DNA of 53,370 nucleotides, from positions 1 to 53,370 of the forward strand of contig NZ_JACVQF010000176.1 in the NCBI RefSeq assembly GCF_014534645.1, written 5' to 3'. The notes beneath the pieces were generated by a model. That model saw only the letters and a program-made list of their open reading frames with translations. It was not told the DNA's origin and searched no databases. The position numbers and the translations under genes are program-made. The stretch comes from Streptomyces griseicoloratus (lineage in GTDB: Bacteria; Actinomycetota; Actinomycetes; Streptomycetales; Streptomycetaceae). Shown here one piece after another: positions 23,512-32,072 of the stretch. The stretch's first letter is position 1, and the number at the start of each line of letters is the position of its first letter.

Positions 23512-24123
23512 CCCCGGTGGGGCGGTGGGCGTTCCCCGGCGGGGCGAGCCGGTCGTAGCCCCGGCGGGGTGGGCAGGGTTTCCTCGCCCCCGCCGCCCCT
23601 ACCCATTCCCTTCCCCAGGGGCTGCGCCCCTTCGACCCCACCAGGGGCGCAGCCCCTGGACCCCGGCGGGGACTGCGTCCCCTGCACCCCGCGGGGGCCG
23701 GCTCCCCTGACCGGGACTGCGTCCCTGCACCCCGCAGGGACCGGCTCCCCTGGCCCGGCGGCAACTGCGCCCCCTGTCCCGGTGGCATCGGCCCTCCTGC
23801 CCCCGCGGGCACTGGACACCCGGCACCCAGCAGGGTCGGCACCACCTGCACCCCAGTGGGGACGGCGTCACCCTACGGAGACTGGTCCCTGCGCCACAGC
23901 AGGGACGGCATCACCCTGCGGGGACCGGTCCCCCGAGCCCACCGACCGCAGGGCGCGTTGGCGGACCCTGTGAGGGCGCTGAGTACGCGGTTCCTGCGGG
24001 GCGCAGGGCGCCAGTACCCGGGGGAGGGGCCTCACCGCCCGGGGGGCAGGGGGCTTCAGTGCCCGCGAGGGTTCGGGGGCTCGCTGCCCGCAGGTGCAGG
24101 GGACGCCGTCCCTGCTGAGGCGG
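23512..24123. repeat. 612-base intergenic region of short GC-rich inverted and direct repeats
   Basis: An inverted pair AGGGGCTGCGCCCCT (23617-23631) and its complement (23643-23657) is followed by more than eight degenerate units. The pattern is roughly GGGACTGCGTCCCTGCACCCCGC with a 25-40-base period, up to about 23920. Each unit can fold alone. The open frames through it are Pro/Arg/Gly rich and change frame, so no gene is called. It resembles GGGGCTGCGCCCC families seen between Streptomyces genes. Confidence 0.75.
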
Positions 24124-24882
24124 TCAGCGGCCTGCTTCCTTGGAGACCAGGGCCACCGCCTCGTCGATGTCGTCCGTGACGTGGAAGAGGAGGAGGTCCT
24201 TCTCCGCGGCCTTGCCCTGGGCGACGAGGGTGTTGCGGAGCCAGTCGACCAGGCCGCCCCAGTAGTCGGAGCCGAACAGGACGATGGGGAAGCGGGTCAC
24301 CTTCTGGGTCTGCACCAGGGTGAGGGCCTCGAAGAGCTCGTCGAGGGTGCCGAGGCCGCCGGGCAGGACCACGAAGCCCTGCGCGTACTTCACGAACATC
24401 ATCTTGCGGACGAAGAAGTAACGGAAGTTCAGGCCGATGTCGACATAGGGGTTGAGCCCCTGCTCGAAGGGCAGCTCGATGCCGAGCCCGACCGAGATGC
24501 CGTTCGCCTCGCAGGCACCCTTGTTGGCCGCCTCCATCGCGCCGGGCCCGCCGCCCGTGATGACGGCGAAGCCCGCCTCCACCAGGCCGCGGCCGAGGCG
24601 GACGCCGGCCTCGTACTCCGCCGAGTCCACCGGCGTGCGGGCGGAGCCGAAGACGCTGATGGCGGGCGGGAGTTCGGCGAGCGTGCCGAAGCCCTCGATG
24701 AACTCCGACTGGATGCGCAGCACCCGCCAGGGATCGGTGTGGACCCAGTCCGTGGGGGCGCGCTCGTCCAGCAGGCGCTGGTCCGTGGTGCTCGCCTGGA
24801 CCTGGCCCCGTCGCCGGAGGACGGGTCCCAGGCGCTGCTCCTCCGGTGGCTGCTTCTTCCCCTCGGGGTTGCCGGTAGGCAT
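24124..24882 (-). CDS. LOG family protein (TIGR00730, Rossmann-fold nucleotide hydrolase)
   Basis: This 252-residue protein has ISVFGSARTP near the start of the fold. The two signature motifs follow: GGGPGAMEAANKGA and PGGLGTLDELFEALT (PGGxGTxxE). Characterised members release the free base from nucleoside monophosphates, including the cytokinin-activating reaction. It matches Rv1205 in position and type. The first 60 residues are a polar extension. The ATG follows GGAGGGAG. Its downstream side is the repeat-rich gap, where I see no simple terminator. Confidence 0.9.
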   Translation of the reverse strand: MPTGNPEGKKQPPEEQRLGPVLRRRGQVQASTTDQRLLDERAPTDWVHTDPWRVLRIQSEFIEGFGTLAELPPAISVFGSARTPVDSAEYEAGVRLGRGLVEAGFAVITGGGPGAMEAANKGACEANGISVGLGIELPFEQGLNPYVDIGLNFRYFFVRKMMFVKYAQGFVVLPGGLGTLDELFEALTLVQTQKVTRFPIVLFGSDYWGGLVDWLRNTLVAQGKAAEKDLLLFHVTDDIDEAVALVSKEAGR

Positions 24883-25012
24883 GTGCGCTCCCTCCGTCGT
24901 GCCAGTACTTCCGCCTCAGCGTAGATCTACGCGGGTTACGTGAGGGGGACCTGAGCATGTCCGCCATGAAGCGCCGTAAACACGATCAGGCAGGTCAGGC
25001 GCGTCCGGCGGC

Positions 25013-26092
25013 TCAGCTCGTCAGCCAGGAGCGCAGGCGCTCCTCCCCCGCCAGGATCTTGGCCACCTCCACCCGTTCGTCACGCTTGTGCGCCAAGTGC
25101 GGGTTGCCCGGCCCGTAGTTGACCGCCGGGACGCCGAGCGCCGAGAACCGGGACACGTCCGTCCAGCCGTACTTGGGCTGGGGCGTGCCACCGACCGCCT
25201 CGATGAAGGCGGCCGCCGCCGGGTGGGACAGCCCGGGCAGGGCCCCGCCGCTGTGGTCGTCCACCACGAACTCCGCCACCCCGCAGTCCGCGAACACCTC
25301 CCGGACGTGGGCCAGGGCCTCCTCCGGCGTGCGGTCCGGGGCGTAACGGAAGTTGACGGTCACCACGCACTCGTCGGGAATGACGTTGCCGGCCACGCCG
25401 CCCGAGATGCCGACCGCGTTCAGGCCCTCCCGGTACTCCAGGCCGTCGATGACCGGGTAGCGGGGCTCGTAGGAGGCCAGGCGGGCCAGGATCGGCGCCG
25501 CCGCGTGGATCGCGTTGGCGCCCATCCAGCTGCGCGCCGAGTGCGCCCGCTCCCCCGTCGTCCTCAGCAGCACCCGCAGCGTGCCCTGGCAGCCGCCCTC
25601 CACCTGGCCGTCGGAGGGCTCCAGGAGCACCGCGAAGTCGCCCTCCAGCCACTCGGGGTGCGCCTCGGCCACGTGCTTCAGACCGTTCAGCTCGGCGGCG
25701 ACCTCCTCGTTGTCGTAGAAGACGAAGGTCAGGTCGCGGTTGGGGGACGGGACCGTCGCCGCGATGCGCAGCTGCACCGCGACGCCCGCCTTCATGTCGC
25801 AGGTGCCGCAGCCCCACAGGACCCCGTCCTCGTCCAGCCGGGAGGGGACGTTGCCGGCGATGGGGACCGTGTCGATGTGGCCGGCCAGGATCACGCGCTC
25901 GGCGCGGCCCAGGTCCGTGCGGGCCACGACGTTGTTGCCGAACCGGTCGACCGTGAGATGGGGCAGCGCGCGCAGCGCGCCCTCGATCGCGTCCGCCAGC
26001 GCCTTCTCGGAGCCGCTGACGGAGGGGAAGTCGACGAGCCGGGCGGTGAGCTCCGCGGCGTCCAGCGTGAGGTCAAGCGGGGTATCGGCCAT
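25013..26092 (-). CDS. dapE: Succinyl-diaminopimelate desuccinylase
   Basis: This 359-residue M20-family enzyme shows the metal and catalytic sites in order: VILAGHIDTVPIAGN (His, Asp), GCGTCDMKAGVAV (second Asp), FVFYDNEEVAAELNG (Glu-Glu) and a C-terminal His (GPGNPHLAHKRDERV). A lid/dimerisation domain lies in the middle. It removes succinate from N-succinyl-L,L-diaminopimelate on the way to meso-DAP and lysine. TAGGGT (26100-26105) lies 7 bases before the ATG with no ribosome site, so the mRNA is probably leaderless. It is divergent from the gene at 26176, also apparently leaderless. Confidence 0.93.
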   Translation of the reverse strand: MADTPLDLTLDAAELTARLVDFPSVSGSEKALADAIEGALRALPHLTVDRFGNNVVARTDLGRAERVILAGHIDTVPIAGNVPSRLDEDGVLWGCGTCDMKAGVAVQLRIAATVPSPNRDLTFVFYDNEEVAAELNGLKHVAEAHPEWLEGDFAVLLEPSDGQVEGGCQGTLRVLLRTTGERAHSARSWMGANAIHAAAPILARLASYEPRYPVIDGLEYREGLNAVGISGGVAGNVIPDECVVTVNFRYAPDRTPEEALAHVREVFADCGVAEFVVDDHSGGALPGLSHPAAAAFIEAVGGTPQPKYGWTDVSRFSALGVPAVNYGPGNPHLAHKRDERVEVAKILAGEERLRSWLTS

Positions 26093-26099
26093 GGATCCG

Positions 26100-26105
26100 A
26101 CCCTA
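26100..26105 (-). promoter_or_regulatory. dapE: -10 box TAGGGT for leaderless dapE
   Basis: TAGGGT plus 7 bases (CGGATCC) precedes the ATG on the minus strand. No Shine-Dalgarno sequence is present. Confidence 0.5.
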
Positions 26106-26163
26106 ACGCCCCGCCCGTTCGGGCACTGTCCGCACCCGGCGCCAAACCCACCGTACTCTCCAG

Positions 26164-26169
26164 TACCTT
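26164..26169 (+). promoter_or_regulatory. -10 box TACCTT for a leaderless transcript
   Basis: TACCTT plus 6 bases precedes GTG at 26176. It shares an 83-base gap with the divergent leaderless dapE promoter. Confidence 0.5.
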
Positions 26170-26175
26170 GTACGC

Positions 26176-27171
26176 GTGCTTCAGCCGTCCCCTCCCCGCA
26201 AACGCCGCGGCCGCCTCCTCCGTTCCGGGGCGGCCTTCGTGGTCCTGCTCGCGGTCGCCGGTTATGTCACGGTGCAGTACGTCACCGGCGGCACGGGCGC
26301 GCCGGGCTGCAAGGTCGTCTCGGACGAGGGCGACGGGGCGGCGTACGAGTTCACGCCGGAGCAGGCGGTGAACGCGGCGACGATCACCGCCGTGGGCACC
26401 GCGCGCGATCTGCCCGAGCGGGCGGTGACGATCGCGCTCGCGACCGCGCTCCAGGAGTCGGCGCTGCGCAACATCGACTACGGCGACCGCGACTCGCTCG
26501 GCCTCTTCCAGCAGCGGCCCTCGCAGGGCTGGGGGACGCCGGAGGAGATCATGGACCCGGCGTACGCGGCGGGGAAGTTCTACGACCATCTGGTCGAGGT
26601 CCCCGGCTACACGCGGCTGCCCCTGACCGTCGCGGCGCAGCGCGTGCAGCGCAGCGGCTTCCCGCAGGCGTACGCCAAGCACGAGCCGGACGCCACCCTG
26701 CTCGCCGCCGCCCTGACCGGGCGGTCCGCGGCCACGCTGACCTGTGCGGGACGCCCGGGCGCGAGCCGGGCCGAGGGACCGGACGCGGTGCGTGACGCCC
26801 TCGTACGGGACTTCGGGCGCGATGTGCTCCAGCCGGTGGGCGCGACGGAGGGCGGCCCGGCGAAGGCGGCGCCCACGGCCACGCCGTCGCCGGGCGCGGG
26901 GGCCTCGGGCGGCTCCGACGGGCGGACCGTGACGCTGCCGGTGACCGCCGGCTCGGACCCGGACGCGGCACCGGACACGCGGCGGCGCGGCTGGCAGCTG
27001 GCGCACTGGGCGGTGGCCAACGCCTCCGCGCTGCGCATCGAGCGGGTTTCCTACGCCGGCCGGGAGTGGACCGCCGGGAACACCGACAGCCGGTGGCGCC
27101 CGACGGGCGCGGACGGCGCCGCGGGGGCGGAGCGGGCCGCGGGACCGGTCCGGATCACGACCGCACGGTAG
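26176..27171 (+). CDS. Membrane-anchored lysozyme-like protein
   Basis: This 331-residue protein starts with basic residues (RKRRGRLLR) and a single membrane helix (AAFVVLLAVAGYVTVQYV). The outer part contains ATALQESALRNIDYGDRDSLGLFQQRPSQGWGTPEEI, similar to a lysozyme/transglycosylase-like core with a Glu in QES. A Pro/Ala/Gly-rich linker and a 60-residue C-terminal segment (RGWQLAHWAVANASALRIERVSYAGREW) follow. That segment resembles the peptidase-like tail seen in related Streptomyces proteins. Some databases name such proteins heavy-metal transporters, for which I see no support. A cell-wall role is inferred. Confidence 0.75.
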   Translation: MLQPSPPRKRRGRLLRSGAAFVVLLAVAGYVTVQYVTGGTGAPGCKVVSDEGDGAAYEFTPEQAVNAATITAVGTARDLPERAVTIALATALQESALRNIDYGDRDSLGLFQQRPSQGWGTPEEIMDPAYAAGKFYDHLVEVPGYTRLPLTVAAQRVQRSGFPQAYAKHEPDATLLAAALTGRSAATLTCAGRPGASRAEGPDAVRDALVRDFGRDVLQPVGATEGGPAKAAPTATPSPGAGASGGSDGRTVTLPVTAGSDPDAAPDTRRRGWQLAHWAVANASALRIERVSYAGREWTAGNTDSRWRPTGADGAAGAERAAGPVRITTAR

Positions 27172-27508
27172 TACCGCACGGCAGTACCGCACGGTCGTAC
27201 GGCCGCTCACCCGCGCGAGTCATGCGCAGAGCATCCGGTCGGCGGGGCGCGCAGGTTTTCGCGCCGTCACCCTCACATGGCCCGACCCCATGGGGGCCAA
27301 GGGGTGTAAGGATTCGGCACCGCTTGGCACACGCGGCCCTTTTGTCTGTTTTTCTGCGCAATCGATAATGCGACGCATTACCAACTCTTTACCTTGCGCC
27401 GCCGCAACCTTCGCGGCCTTCGAGCGGTAGTCACTGCGTCCGAGCCCGGTCGATCACGTGCCCGGGACGGTCGGACAGCCCATCGTTCACTCCCGTCGAA
27501 GGAGCATC
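27172..27508. other. 337-base intergenic region before the small secreted protein
   Basis: A doubled AGTACCGCACGG motif lies at 27173-27200. Around 27300-27400 is an AT-richer stretch with TTTTGTCTGTTTTTCTGCG and GATAATGCGACGC that probably holds the promoter of the next gene. No coding sequence was found. Confidence 0.4.
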
Positions 27509-27928
27509 ATGTCCCTCCCCCTGACCCGCCGGATCGCCCGTGCCGCGCTGCTCGTCGCAGCGGGAGCGGCCGCCGGGGTCGGTGCGGCCGGCTCCGCCAG
27601 CGCGGCTCCCGAGCTGCCGGCCAACCCCAACCTCGGCGGCGTGACCGCCCTGGACGGGGCGAACGCCGGCAACACCGTCGACAGCGCCGCCCAGAACGTC
27701 ACCGGGACCGCGGGCGACACCGGCGGCAAGGCCGTCAAGAAGGCCGTGCCGGCGGTCGGCAAGACCGGTGGCTCGGTCGTCAAGAAGGCCACGCCCGCCG
27801 CGCAGAAGACCGCCGGGGACGCGGCGGGCTCCGCCGGGGACCTCGTCGGTGACACGACGAAGACGGCGACGAAGGGCGGGCTGCCGGGGGCCAAGACGCT
27901 GCCTGCCAAGGGGCTGCCGCTCGGCTGA
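27509..27928 (+). CDS. Small secreted protein with Lys-rich amphipathic repeats
   Basis: This 139-residue protein has a clear Sec signal peptide (RRIARAALLVAAGAAAGVGAAGSASA, cleavage after Ala-Ser-Ala). The mature part has a TGGKAVKKAVPAVGK / TGGSVVKKATPAAQK duplication and further Thr/Lys/Gly repeats, with no Cys. It is likely exported and unstructured or helical at the wall. Annotation pipelines sometimes label homologues ATP-binding protein, but no nucleotide motif is present. The ATG has GAAGGAG 4 bases upstream. It has its own terminator. Confidence 0.75.
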   Translation: MSLPLTRRIARAALLVAAGAAAGVGAAGSASAAPELPANPNLGGVTALDGANAGNTVDSAAQNVTGTAGDTGGKAVKKAVPAVGKTGGSVVKKATPAAQKTAGDAAGSAGDLVGDTTKTATKGGLPGAKTLPAKGLPLG

Positions 27929-27954
27929 CGGTTGGCTGCCGCCGGCTTGTACTG

Positions 27955-27989
27955 CGACGGGGCCCGGGGTTCTTCCCCGGGCCCCGTCG
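27955..27989 (+). terminator. Terminator of the small secreted protein gene
   Basis: A perfect 15-bp stem (27955-27969 with 27975-27989) with loop TTCTT is followed by TTGT. Confidence 0.85.
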
Positions 27990-28044
27990 TTGTGGGTGTC
28001 TACGCCGGTGCAGTGGACGTTTCGCTGACCGGTACCAGGCGTCG

Positions 28045-28093
28045 GTGGCTGTGCCCACCCGTTCCGCCCTGCGGAACGACTGCCCACAGCCAC
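28045..28093 (-). terminator. Terminator of dapC
   Basis: The outer stem GTGGCTGTG/CACAGCCAC (28045-28053 with 28085-28093) encloses an inner stem GTTCCGC/GCGGAAC (28061-28067 with 28071-28077). It lies just after the dapC stop. Confidence 0.75.
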
Positions 28094-28111
28094 GCCGTCA
28101 GGCCCACGCCG

Positions 28112-29206
28112 TCAGACCAGGCGTTCCACCGCCGCCTGGACTCGTTCGTCCGTTGCTGTGAAGGCCACGCGGACGAAGTGGGCGCCCGCCGGGCCGTAGA
28201 AGTCGCCCGGCGCGACCAGGATGCCGCGTTCGGCCAGACGGGCCACCGTGTCCCAGCAGGACTCGTCGCGGGTCGCCCAGAGGTAGAGGCTGGCCTCGCT
28301 GTGCTCGATGCGGAAGCCGTGGCCGACGAGCGCCTCGCGCAGGGCCGTGCGGCGGGCCGCGTAGCGCTCGCGCTGGACGCGGACGTGCTCGTCGTCGCCG
28401 AGGGCCGCCACCACGGCCGCCTGCGTCGGCGCGGACGTCATCATGCCGCCGTGCTTGCGGATCTCCAGCAGGGGGCCGAGGACCGCCGGGTCGCCCACGA
28501 GGAAGGCCGCGCGGTAGCCCGCGAGGTTGGAGCGCTTGGACAGGGAGTGGACGGCGACCAGGCCGTCGTACGAGCCCCCGTTGACGTCCGGGTGCAGGAC
28601 CGAGACCGGGTCGGCCTCCCAGCCCAGCTCCAGGTAGCACTCGTCGGAGACGACCAGGACGCCGTGCTCGCGGGCCCAGGCGACGATCCGGGTCAGCTCC
28701 GCCTTCGACAGGACCCTGCCCGTGGGGTTGGACGGGGAATTGAGCCACAGGAGCTTCAGGCCCGCCGGGTCCAGCTCGGTCGGATCGTCGTACGCCTCGT
28801 ACTCGGCGCGGGCCAGGCGCGCGCCGACCTCGTACGTCGGGTAGGCCAGGCGCGGGAAGGCCACCCGGTCGCCGGGGCCGAGGCCCAGCTGGGTCGGAAG
28901 CCAGGCGACGAGTTCCTTGGAGCCGACGATCGGCAGGACGTGGCGGTGGGTGACCTCGCGGGCGCCGAGGCGGCGCTCGGCCCAGCCGGTGATCGCGTCG
29001 CGCAGTGCCGGGGTGCCCCAGACGGTCGGATAGCCCGGAGAGTCCGCCGCGTCGATCAGGGCCTTCTGGATCATCTCGGGGACCGGGTCCACCGGGGTGC
29101 CGACGGACAGGTCGACGATGCCGTCCGGGTGGGCGGCGGCCGTCGCCTTGTACGGCGCCAGCTTGTCCCAGGGGAAGGTGGGGAGTCGGTCGGAGACTGC
29201 GGACAC
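28112..29206 (-). CDS. dapC: Succinyldiaminopimelate transaminase (DapC)
   Basis: This 364-residue fold-type I aminotransferase has the PLP lysine in HSLSKRSNLAGYR. The Asn/Pro site is LNSPSNPTGRVLS, and VVSDECYLELGW holds the cofactor-binding Asp and Tyr. FVRVAFTAT near the end carries the substrate-carboxylate Arg. It converts N-succinyl-2-amino-6-ketopimelate to N-succinyl-L,L-DAP, the step before DapE, which lies 2 kb away. Assignment to the DapC branch rests on overall similarity and on the neighbouring dapE and ferredoxin. The GTG start has no strong ribosome site. Confidence 0.88.
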   Translation of the reverse strand: MSAVSDRLPTFPWDKLAPYKATAAAHPDGIVDLSVGTPVDPVPEMIQKALIDAADSPGYPTVWGTPALRDAITGWAERRLGAREVTHRHVLPIVGSKELVAWLPTQLGLGPGDRVAFPRLAYPTYEVGARLARAEYEAYDDPTELDPAGLKLLWLNSPSNPTGRVLSKAELTRIVAWAREHGVLVVSDECYLELGWEADPVSVLHPDVNGGSYDGLVAVHSLSKRSNLAGYRAAFLVGDPAVLGPLLEIRKHGGMMTSAPTQAAVVAALGDDEHVRVQRERYAARRTALREALVGHGFRIEHSEASLYLWATRDESCWDTVARLAERGILVAPGDFYGPAGAHFVRVAFTATDERVQAAVERLV

Positions 29207-29262
29207 GGTTGTGGCTCACTTTCTGCTGCGGACGAGCGGTCGTACAGCCGTCCCACGGCAAA

Positions 29263-29322
29263 CGCCTCGGTCCCGTACGGCGACCGACCAGGGGTCGGTT
29301 CGGGCCGTACGGGACCGAGGCG
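29263..29322 (-). terminator. Strong terminator between fdxA and dapC
   Basis: An 18-bp perfect stem (29263-29280 with 29305-29322) encloses an inner ACCGACC/GGTCGGT stem. It means dapC is probably transcribed separately from fdxA. Confidence 0.85.
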
Positions 29323-29358
29323 GCACGGGTACGGGCCGCTTCCGGGCCGCCCGGGTAC

Positions 29359-29676
29359 TTACGCCTGCGGCGGCAGCGCGGCGATGAAGGGGTGGTCGCG
29401 CTCGATCAGCCCCAGCTTGCTGGCACCACCCGGCGAGCCGAGCTCGTCGAAGAACTCGACGTTAGCCTTGTAGTAGTCCTTCCACTCCTCCGGAGTGTCG
29501 TCCTCGTAGAAGATCGCCTCGACCGGGCAGACCGGCTCACAGGCACCACAGTCGACGCATTCGTCCGGGTGGATGTACAAGGACCGCTGGCCCTCGTAGA
29601 TGCAGTCGACCGGGCACTCCTCGATGCACGCCTTGTCCTTCACGTCGACACAAGGCTGCGCGATGACGTAGGTCAC
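29359..29676 (-). CDS. fdxA: Seven-iron ferredoxin (3Fe-4S/4Fe-4S)
   Basis: This 105-residue protein has cysteines 9, 17, 21 and 25 in the first cluster region, followed by C40-x2-C43-x2-C46-x3-CP. This is the FdxA pattern with one 3Fe-4S and one 4Fe-4S cluster. The acidic C-terminal extension (FFDELGSPGGASKLG) is typical of actinobacterial FdxA/FdxC. It carries electrons, perhaps to cytochromes P450 or other reductive enzymes. The GTG start follows GAGGAGGAA. Rv1177 is the mycobacterial counterpart and also lies next to the aminotransferase. Confidence 0.95.
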   Translation of the reverse strand: MTYVIAQPCVDVKDKACIEECPVDCIYEGQRSLYIHPDECVDCGACEPVCPVEAIFYEDDTPEEWKDYYKANVEFFDELGSPGGASKLGLIERDHPFIAALPPQA

Positions 29677-29816
29677 GCTGTCGTTCCTCCTCGATAGGGC
29701 GCTGGCGGGCCTCCTCAGGCTCCGCCGCCTGGCGCGCGGGAGCGCGGCGTCGTCGATGCCCGCCCCTAGTATCTCCGTTCTTGGGCATGATCCGAACAGG
29801 AGGGGTGAACCGACCC

Positions 29817-30824
29817 GTGGAAATCTCTGCCGCCGGGCGTCTTGAGGTCCGTATCACCGCTGCTGACGTGGGCAAACGAGTCTCCGTACGACGCTTGAGC
29901 CAAGCTGGTGTCACGGATGAGAAGTTCACCGACACGGTCGGTGTTCTCACATCATGGGACAACGGTGTGCTGCTGATCACACGGAAGAGTGGCGAAACCG
30001 TCCGCATCGCGGAATCCACGCTGGTCGCGGGGAAGGTCGTGCCGTCCGCGCCGGCGCGCCGGCGCGGCCCCGCCGCCTCGTACGAGGAACTGGCGCGGGT
30101 CGCCTCGCGGGCCTGGCGGCCGGTGGAGAGCGAACGGCTCGGCGAGTGGGAGCTGCGGGCGGCCTCCGGGTTCACGCGGCGGGCCAACTCGGTGCTCCCC
30201 CTGGGCGATCCGGGGCTGCCGCTCGACGAGGCGCTGGCCGCCGTACGGCGCTGGTACGGCGAGCGCGGGCTGCCCGCCTACATCCAGACCGCCACCGGCG
30301 CCGAGGGCACCCAGGAGCTGCTGTGCGCCGAGCTGGAGCGGCGGGGCTGGGTCCGGGAGGTGACGGCCGAACTGTGGATCGGGGCGCTCGCACCGGTCGC
30401 CGACCTGGCGGAGGGGACCGGCGTGGTCCTCTCGCGGGAGGCGGACGAGGCGTGGCTCGCGCGGTACCAGCGCAAGGGCGTGAGCGAGGTGGCGCTCCGG
30501 GTACTGGGCAGCGGGCCGTCGGTGTGGTTCGCGTCGGTGCCCGGGGAGGACGCGCCGGCCGCGATCGGGCGGTGCGTCGTGGACGGGCGGTGGGCCTCCT
30601 TCTCGGCCGTCGAGGTCGACCCGGCGCAGCGGCGCAGAGGGCTGGCCACCGCCGTGATGGCCGCCCTCGCCCGGCGGGCGCTCGATGAGGGCGCGTCGGC
30701 CGCATGGCTCCAGGTCGAGACGGACAACGCGGGCGCGCGGGCGCTGTACGCCGGGATGGGTTTCGCGGCGCACCACGCGTACCACCACTACCGCGAGCCC
30801 GAAAGTGCCGGTACGGACCGGTAG
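29817..30824 (+). CDS. GNAT family N-acetyltransferase with N-terminal extra domain
   Basis: This protein of about 335 residues has an N-terminal beta-rich domain (residues 1-70, VEISAAGRLEVRITAADVGKRVSVRR...). A C-terminal GNAT fold follows, with the acetyl-CoA loop VDPAQRRRGLATAVM and the later motif AAWLQVETDNAGARALYAGMGF. It should transfer acetyl from acetyl-CoA to an amine; the acceptor is unknown. The GTG at 29817 is chosen because AGGAGGGG lies about 10 bases upstream. Starts at 29781 and 29787 are possible. It is divergent from fdxA. Confidence 0.82.
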   Translation: MEISAAGRLEVRITAADVGKRVSVRRLSQAGVTDEKFTDTVGVLTSWDNGVLLITRKSGETVRIAESTLVAGKVVPSAPARRRGPAASYEELARVASRAWRPVESERLGEWELRAASGFTRRANSVLPLGDPGLPLDEALAAVRRWYGERGLPAYIQTATGAEGTQELLCAELERRGWVREVTAELWIGALAPVADLAEGTGVVLSREADEAWLARYQRKGVSEVALRVLGSGPSVWFASVPGEDAPAAIGRCVVDGRWASFSAVEVDPAQRRRGLATAVMAALARRALDEGASAAWLQVETDNAGARALYAGMGFAAHHAYHHYREPESAGTDR

Positions 30825-30853
30825 CGATCGCCGTGAGAGGGCACGAGCCAGCT

Positions 30854-31705
30854 ATGCGTCACCCCCATCCCCCACCGCCCGAACGCTCCGCCGAGCTGCG
30901 CCGCCGGTTCGCCGAGGAGGCGCGCTCCGAGCGCCCCGATCTGTCCGAGCTGTGCCTGCTGGTGGGCGCCGAGGCGGACGGGACGCTGGACGAGGCGGGC
31001 CTGGACGCCGCGCAGATGGAGCTCGACCGGCTGGCCGGACAGCTGCCGTTCCGGCCGGGCAGCCCCCGAGCCTGGGCCGTCGCGCTGCGGGATCTGCTGG
31101 GCGAGCGGTACGGGTTCCACGGCGTCGCCGCGGACTACCGGCGCCTGGAGTCGTCGCTGCTGCACGAGGTGCTGCGGCGCCGGCGCGGCCTGCCGATCCT
31201 GCTGTCGGTGGTGTGGCTGGAGGTGGCCCGGCGGGCGGGGGCCCCGGTGTACGGGGTGGCGCTGCCGGGGCACTTCGTGGTCGGCTTCGGCCCGCCGGAG
31301 CAGCAGGTGCTCGCCGATCCGTTCGACGGCGGGCGGGTGCTCACCGGGAACGACGCGGAGATGCTGGTGGCCGGGGCGACGGGTGCGCCCCTGCATCCGT
31401 CGATGCTCGAACCGGCGCAGCCGCTGGAGGTCGTGTCCCGCATCCTGAACAACATCCGGGCCTGGGCCGCGGCTCGCCCCGAGCGGTCCGACGTGGGGCT
31501 GTGGGCGGTCGACCTGTCGCTGCTGCTGCCCTCGCATCCGGCGCGACTGCGGTACGAGCGGGCGCGGCTGCTGGTGCAGCGGGGGGAGTTCGTGGCGGGG
31601 GCCGCCGAGCTGGAGGCGTACGCGGAGGTGGTGGGGGCGGTGGACGAGGTGGCCGCCGAGCGGGTGCGGGGGGAGGCCCTGGCGGCCCGGGCGATGCTGA
31701 ACTGA
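30854..31705 (+). CDS. SirB1/transglutaminase-like superfamily protein
   Basis: This 283-residue protein has the SirB1 core: an N-terminal helical part (LSELCLLVGAEADGTLDEAGLDAAQMELDRLA), then HEVLRRRRGLPILLSVVWLEVARRAGAPVYGVALPGHFVVGF (the truncated transglutaminase-like segment) and ILNNIRAWA. A TPR-like C-terminus follows (RYERARLLVQRGEFVAGAAELEAYAEV). The true transglutaminase Cys is not visible. Function is unknown. It starts 29 bases after the GNAT stop and is probably co-transcribed. Confidence 0.82.
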   Translation: MRHPHPPPPERSAELRRRFAEEARSERPDLSELCLLVGAEADGTLDEAGLDAAQMELDRLAGQLPFRPGSPRAWAVALRDLLGERYGFHGVAADYRRLESSLLHEVLRRRRGLPILLSVVWLEVARRAGAPVYGVALPGHFVVGFGPPEQQVLADPFDGGRVLTGNDAEMLVAGATGAPLHPSMLEPAQPLEVVSRILNNIRAWAAARPERSDVGLWAVDLSLLLPSHPARLRYERARLLVQRGEFVAGAAELEAYAEVVGAVDEVAAERVRGEALAARAMLN

Positions 31706-32072
31706 ACGTTCGCCGGTGCGGGCGCCGGTGCGGGCGGGGTCGGAGGCGCTGCTCGGCGCTACGAGGTGCCTCCCTCCAGAGGGGGTACCCCCAGCGCCCA
31801 CCCGTGCCGCCCCAGCGGCACGCCCCGGACACGTGGAGAGAGGTCAGGTGCAGTGCGCGCAGCGACGGCTCGTCGATCGTCCGTCCAGGTCGCCGTACAG
31901 GTGAGCGTCAGGCCATCGACAGCGCGGACGGATCGAAGGCGACCACTGTCGCTGTCGTAGCCATACTGGCCAGCGTGGCCGAAGGCAAGGTGCGCCGGGC
32001 AGCGTCGGCGGTCCTGACTCCCGTATGACAGATGTCTGGCGACCCACGGCGGCGGCTGGCCGCTGGCTCAGC
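31706..32072. other. 367-base region at the left edge of the secreted-protein island
   Basis: There is no convincing gene. One frame ending at 32028 reads AIDSADGSKATTVAVVAILAS and has fair codon bias but no start codon near it. It could be the decayed end of a lost gene. The region from about 31850 onward is less GC-rich than its left neighbour. Confidence 0.4.

Noticed and set aside
23569-23973. Proline-rich open frame in the folP2-LOG gap
   Set aside because: It consists of translated short repeats, shifts frame between units and has no ribosome binding site.
30685-32028. 447-codon plus-strand frame across GNAT and SirB1
   Set aside because: It overlaps two well-supported genes in another frame. 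Only its last 40 codons look coding-like, and these are reported as a possible remnant.
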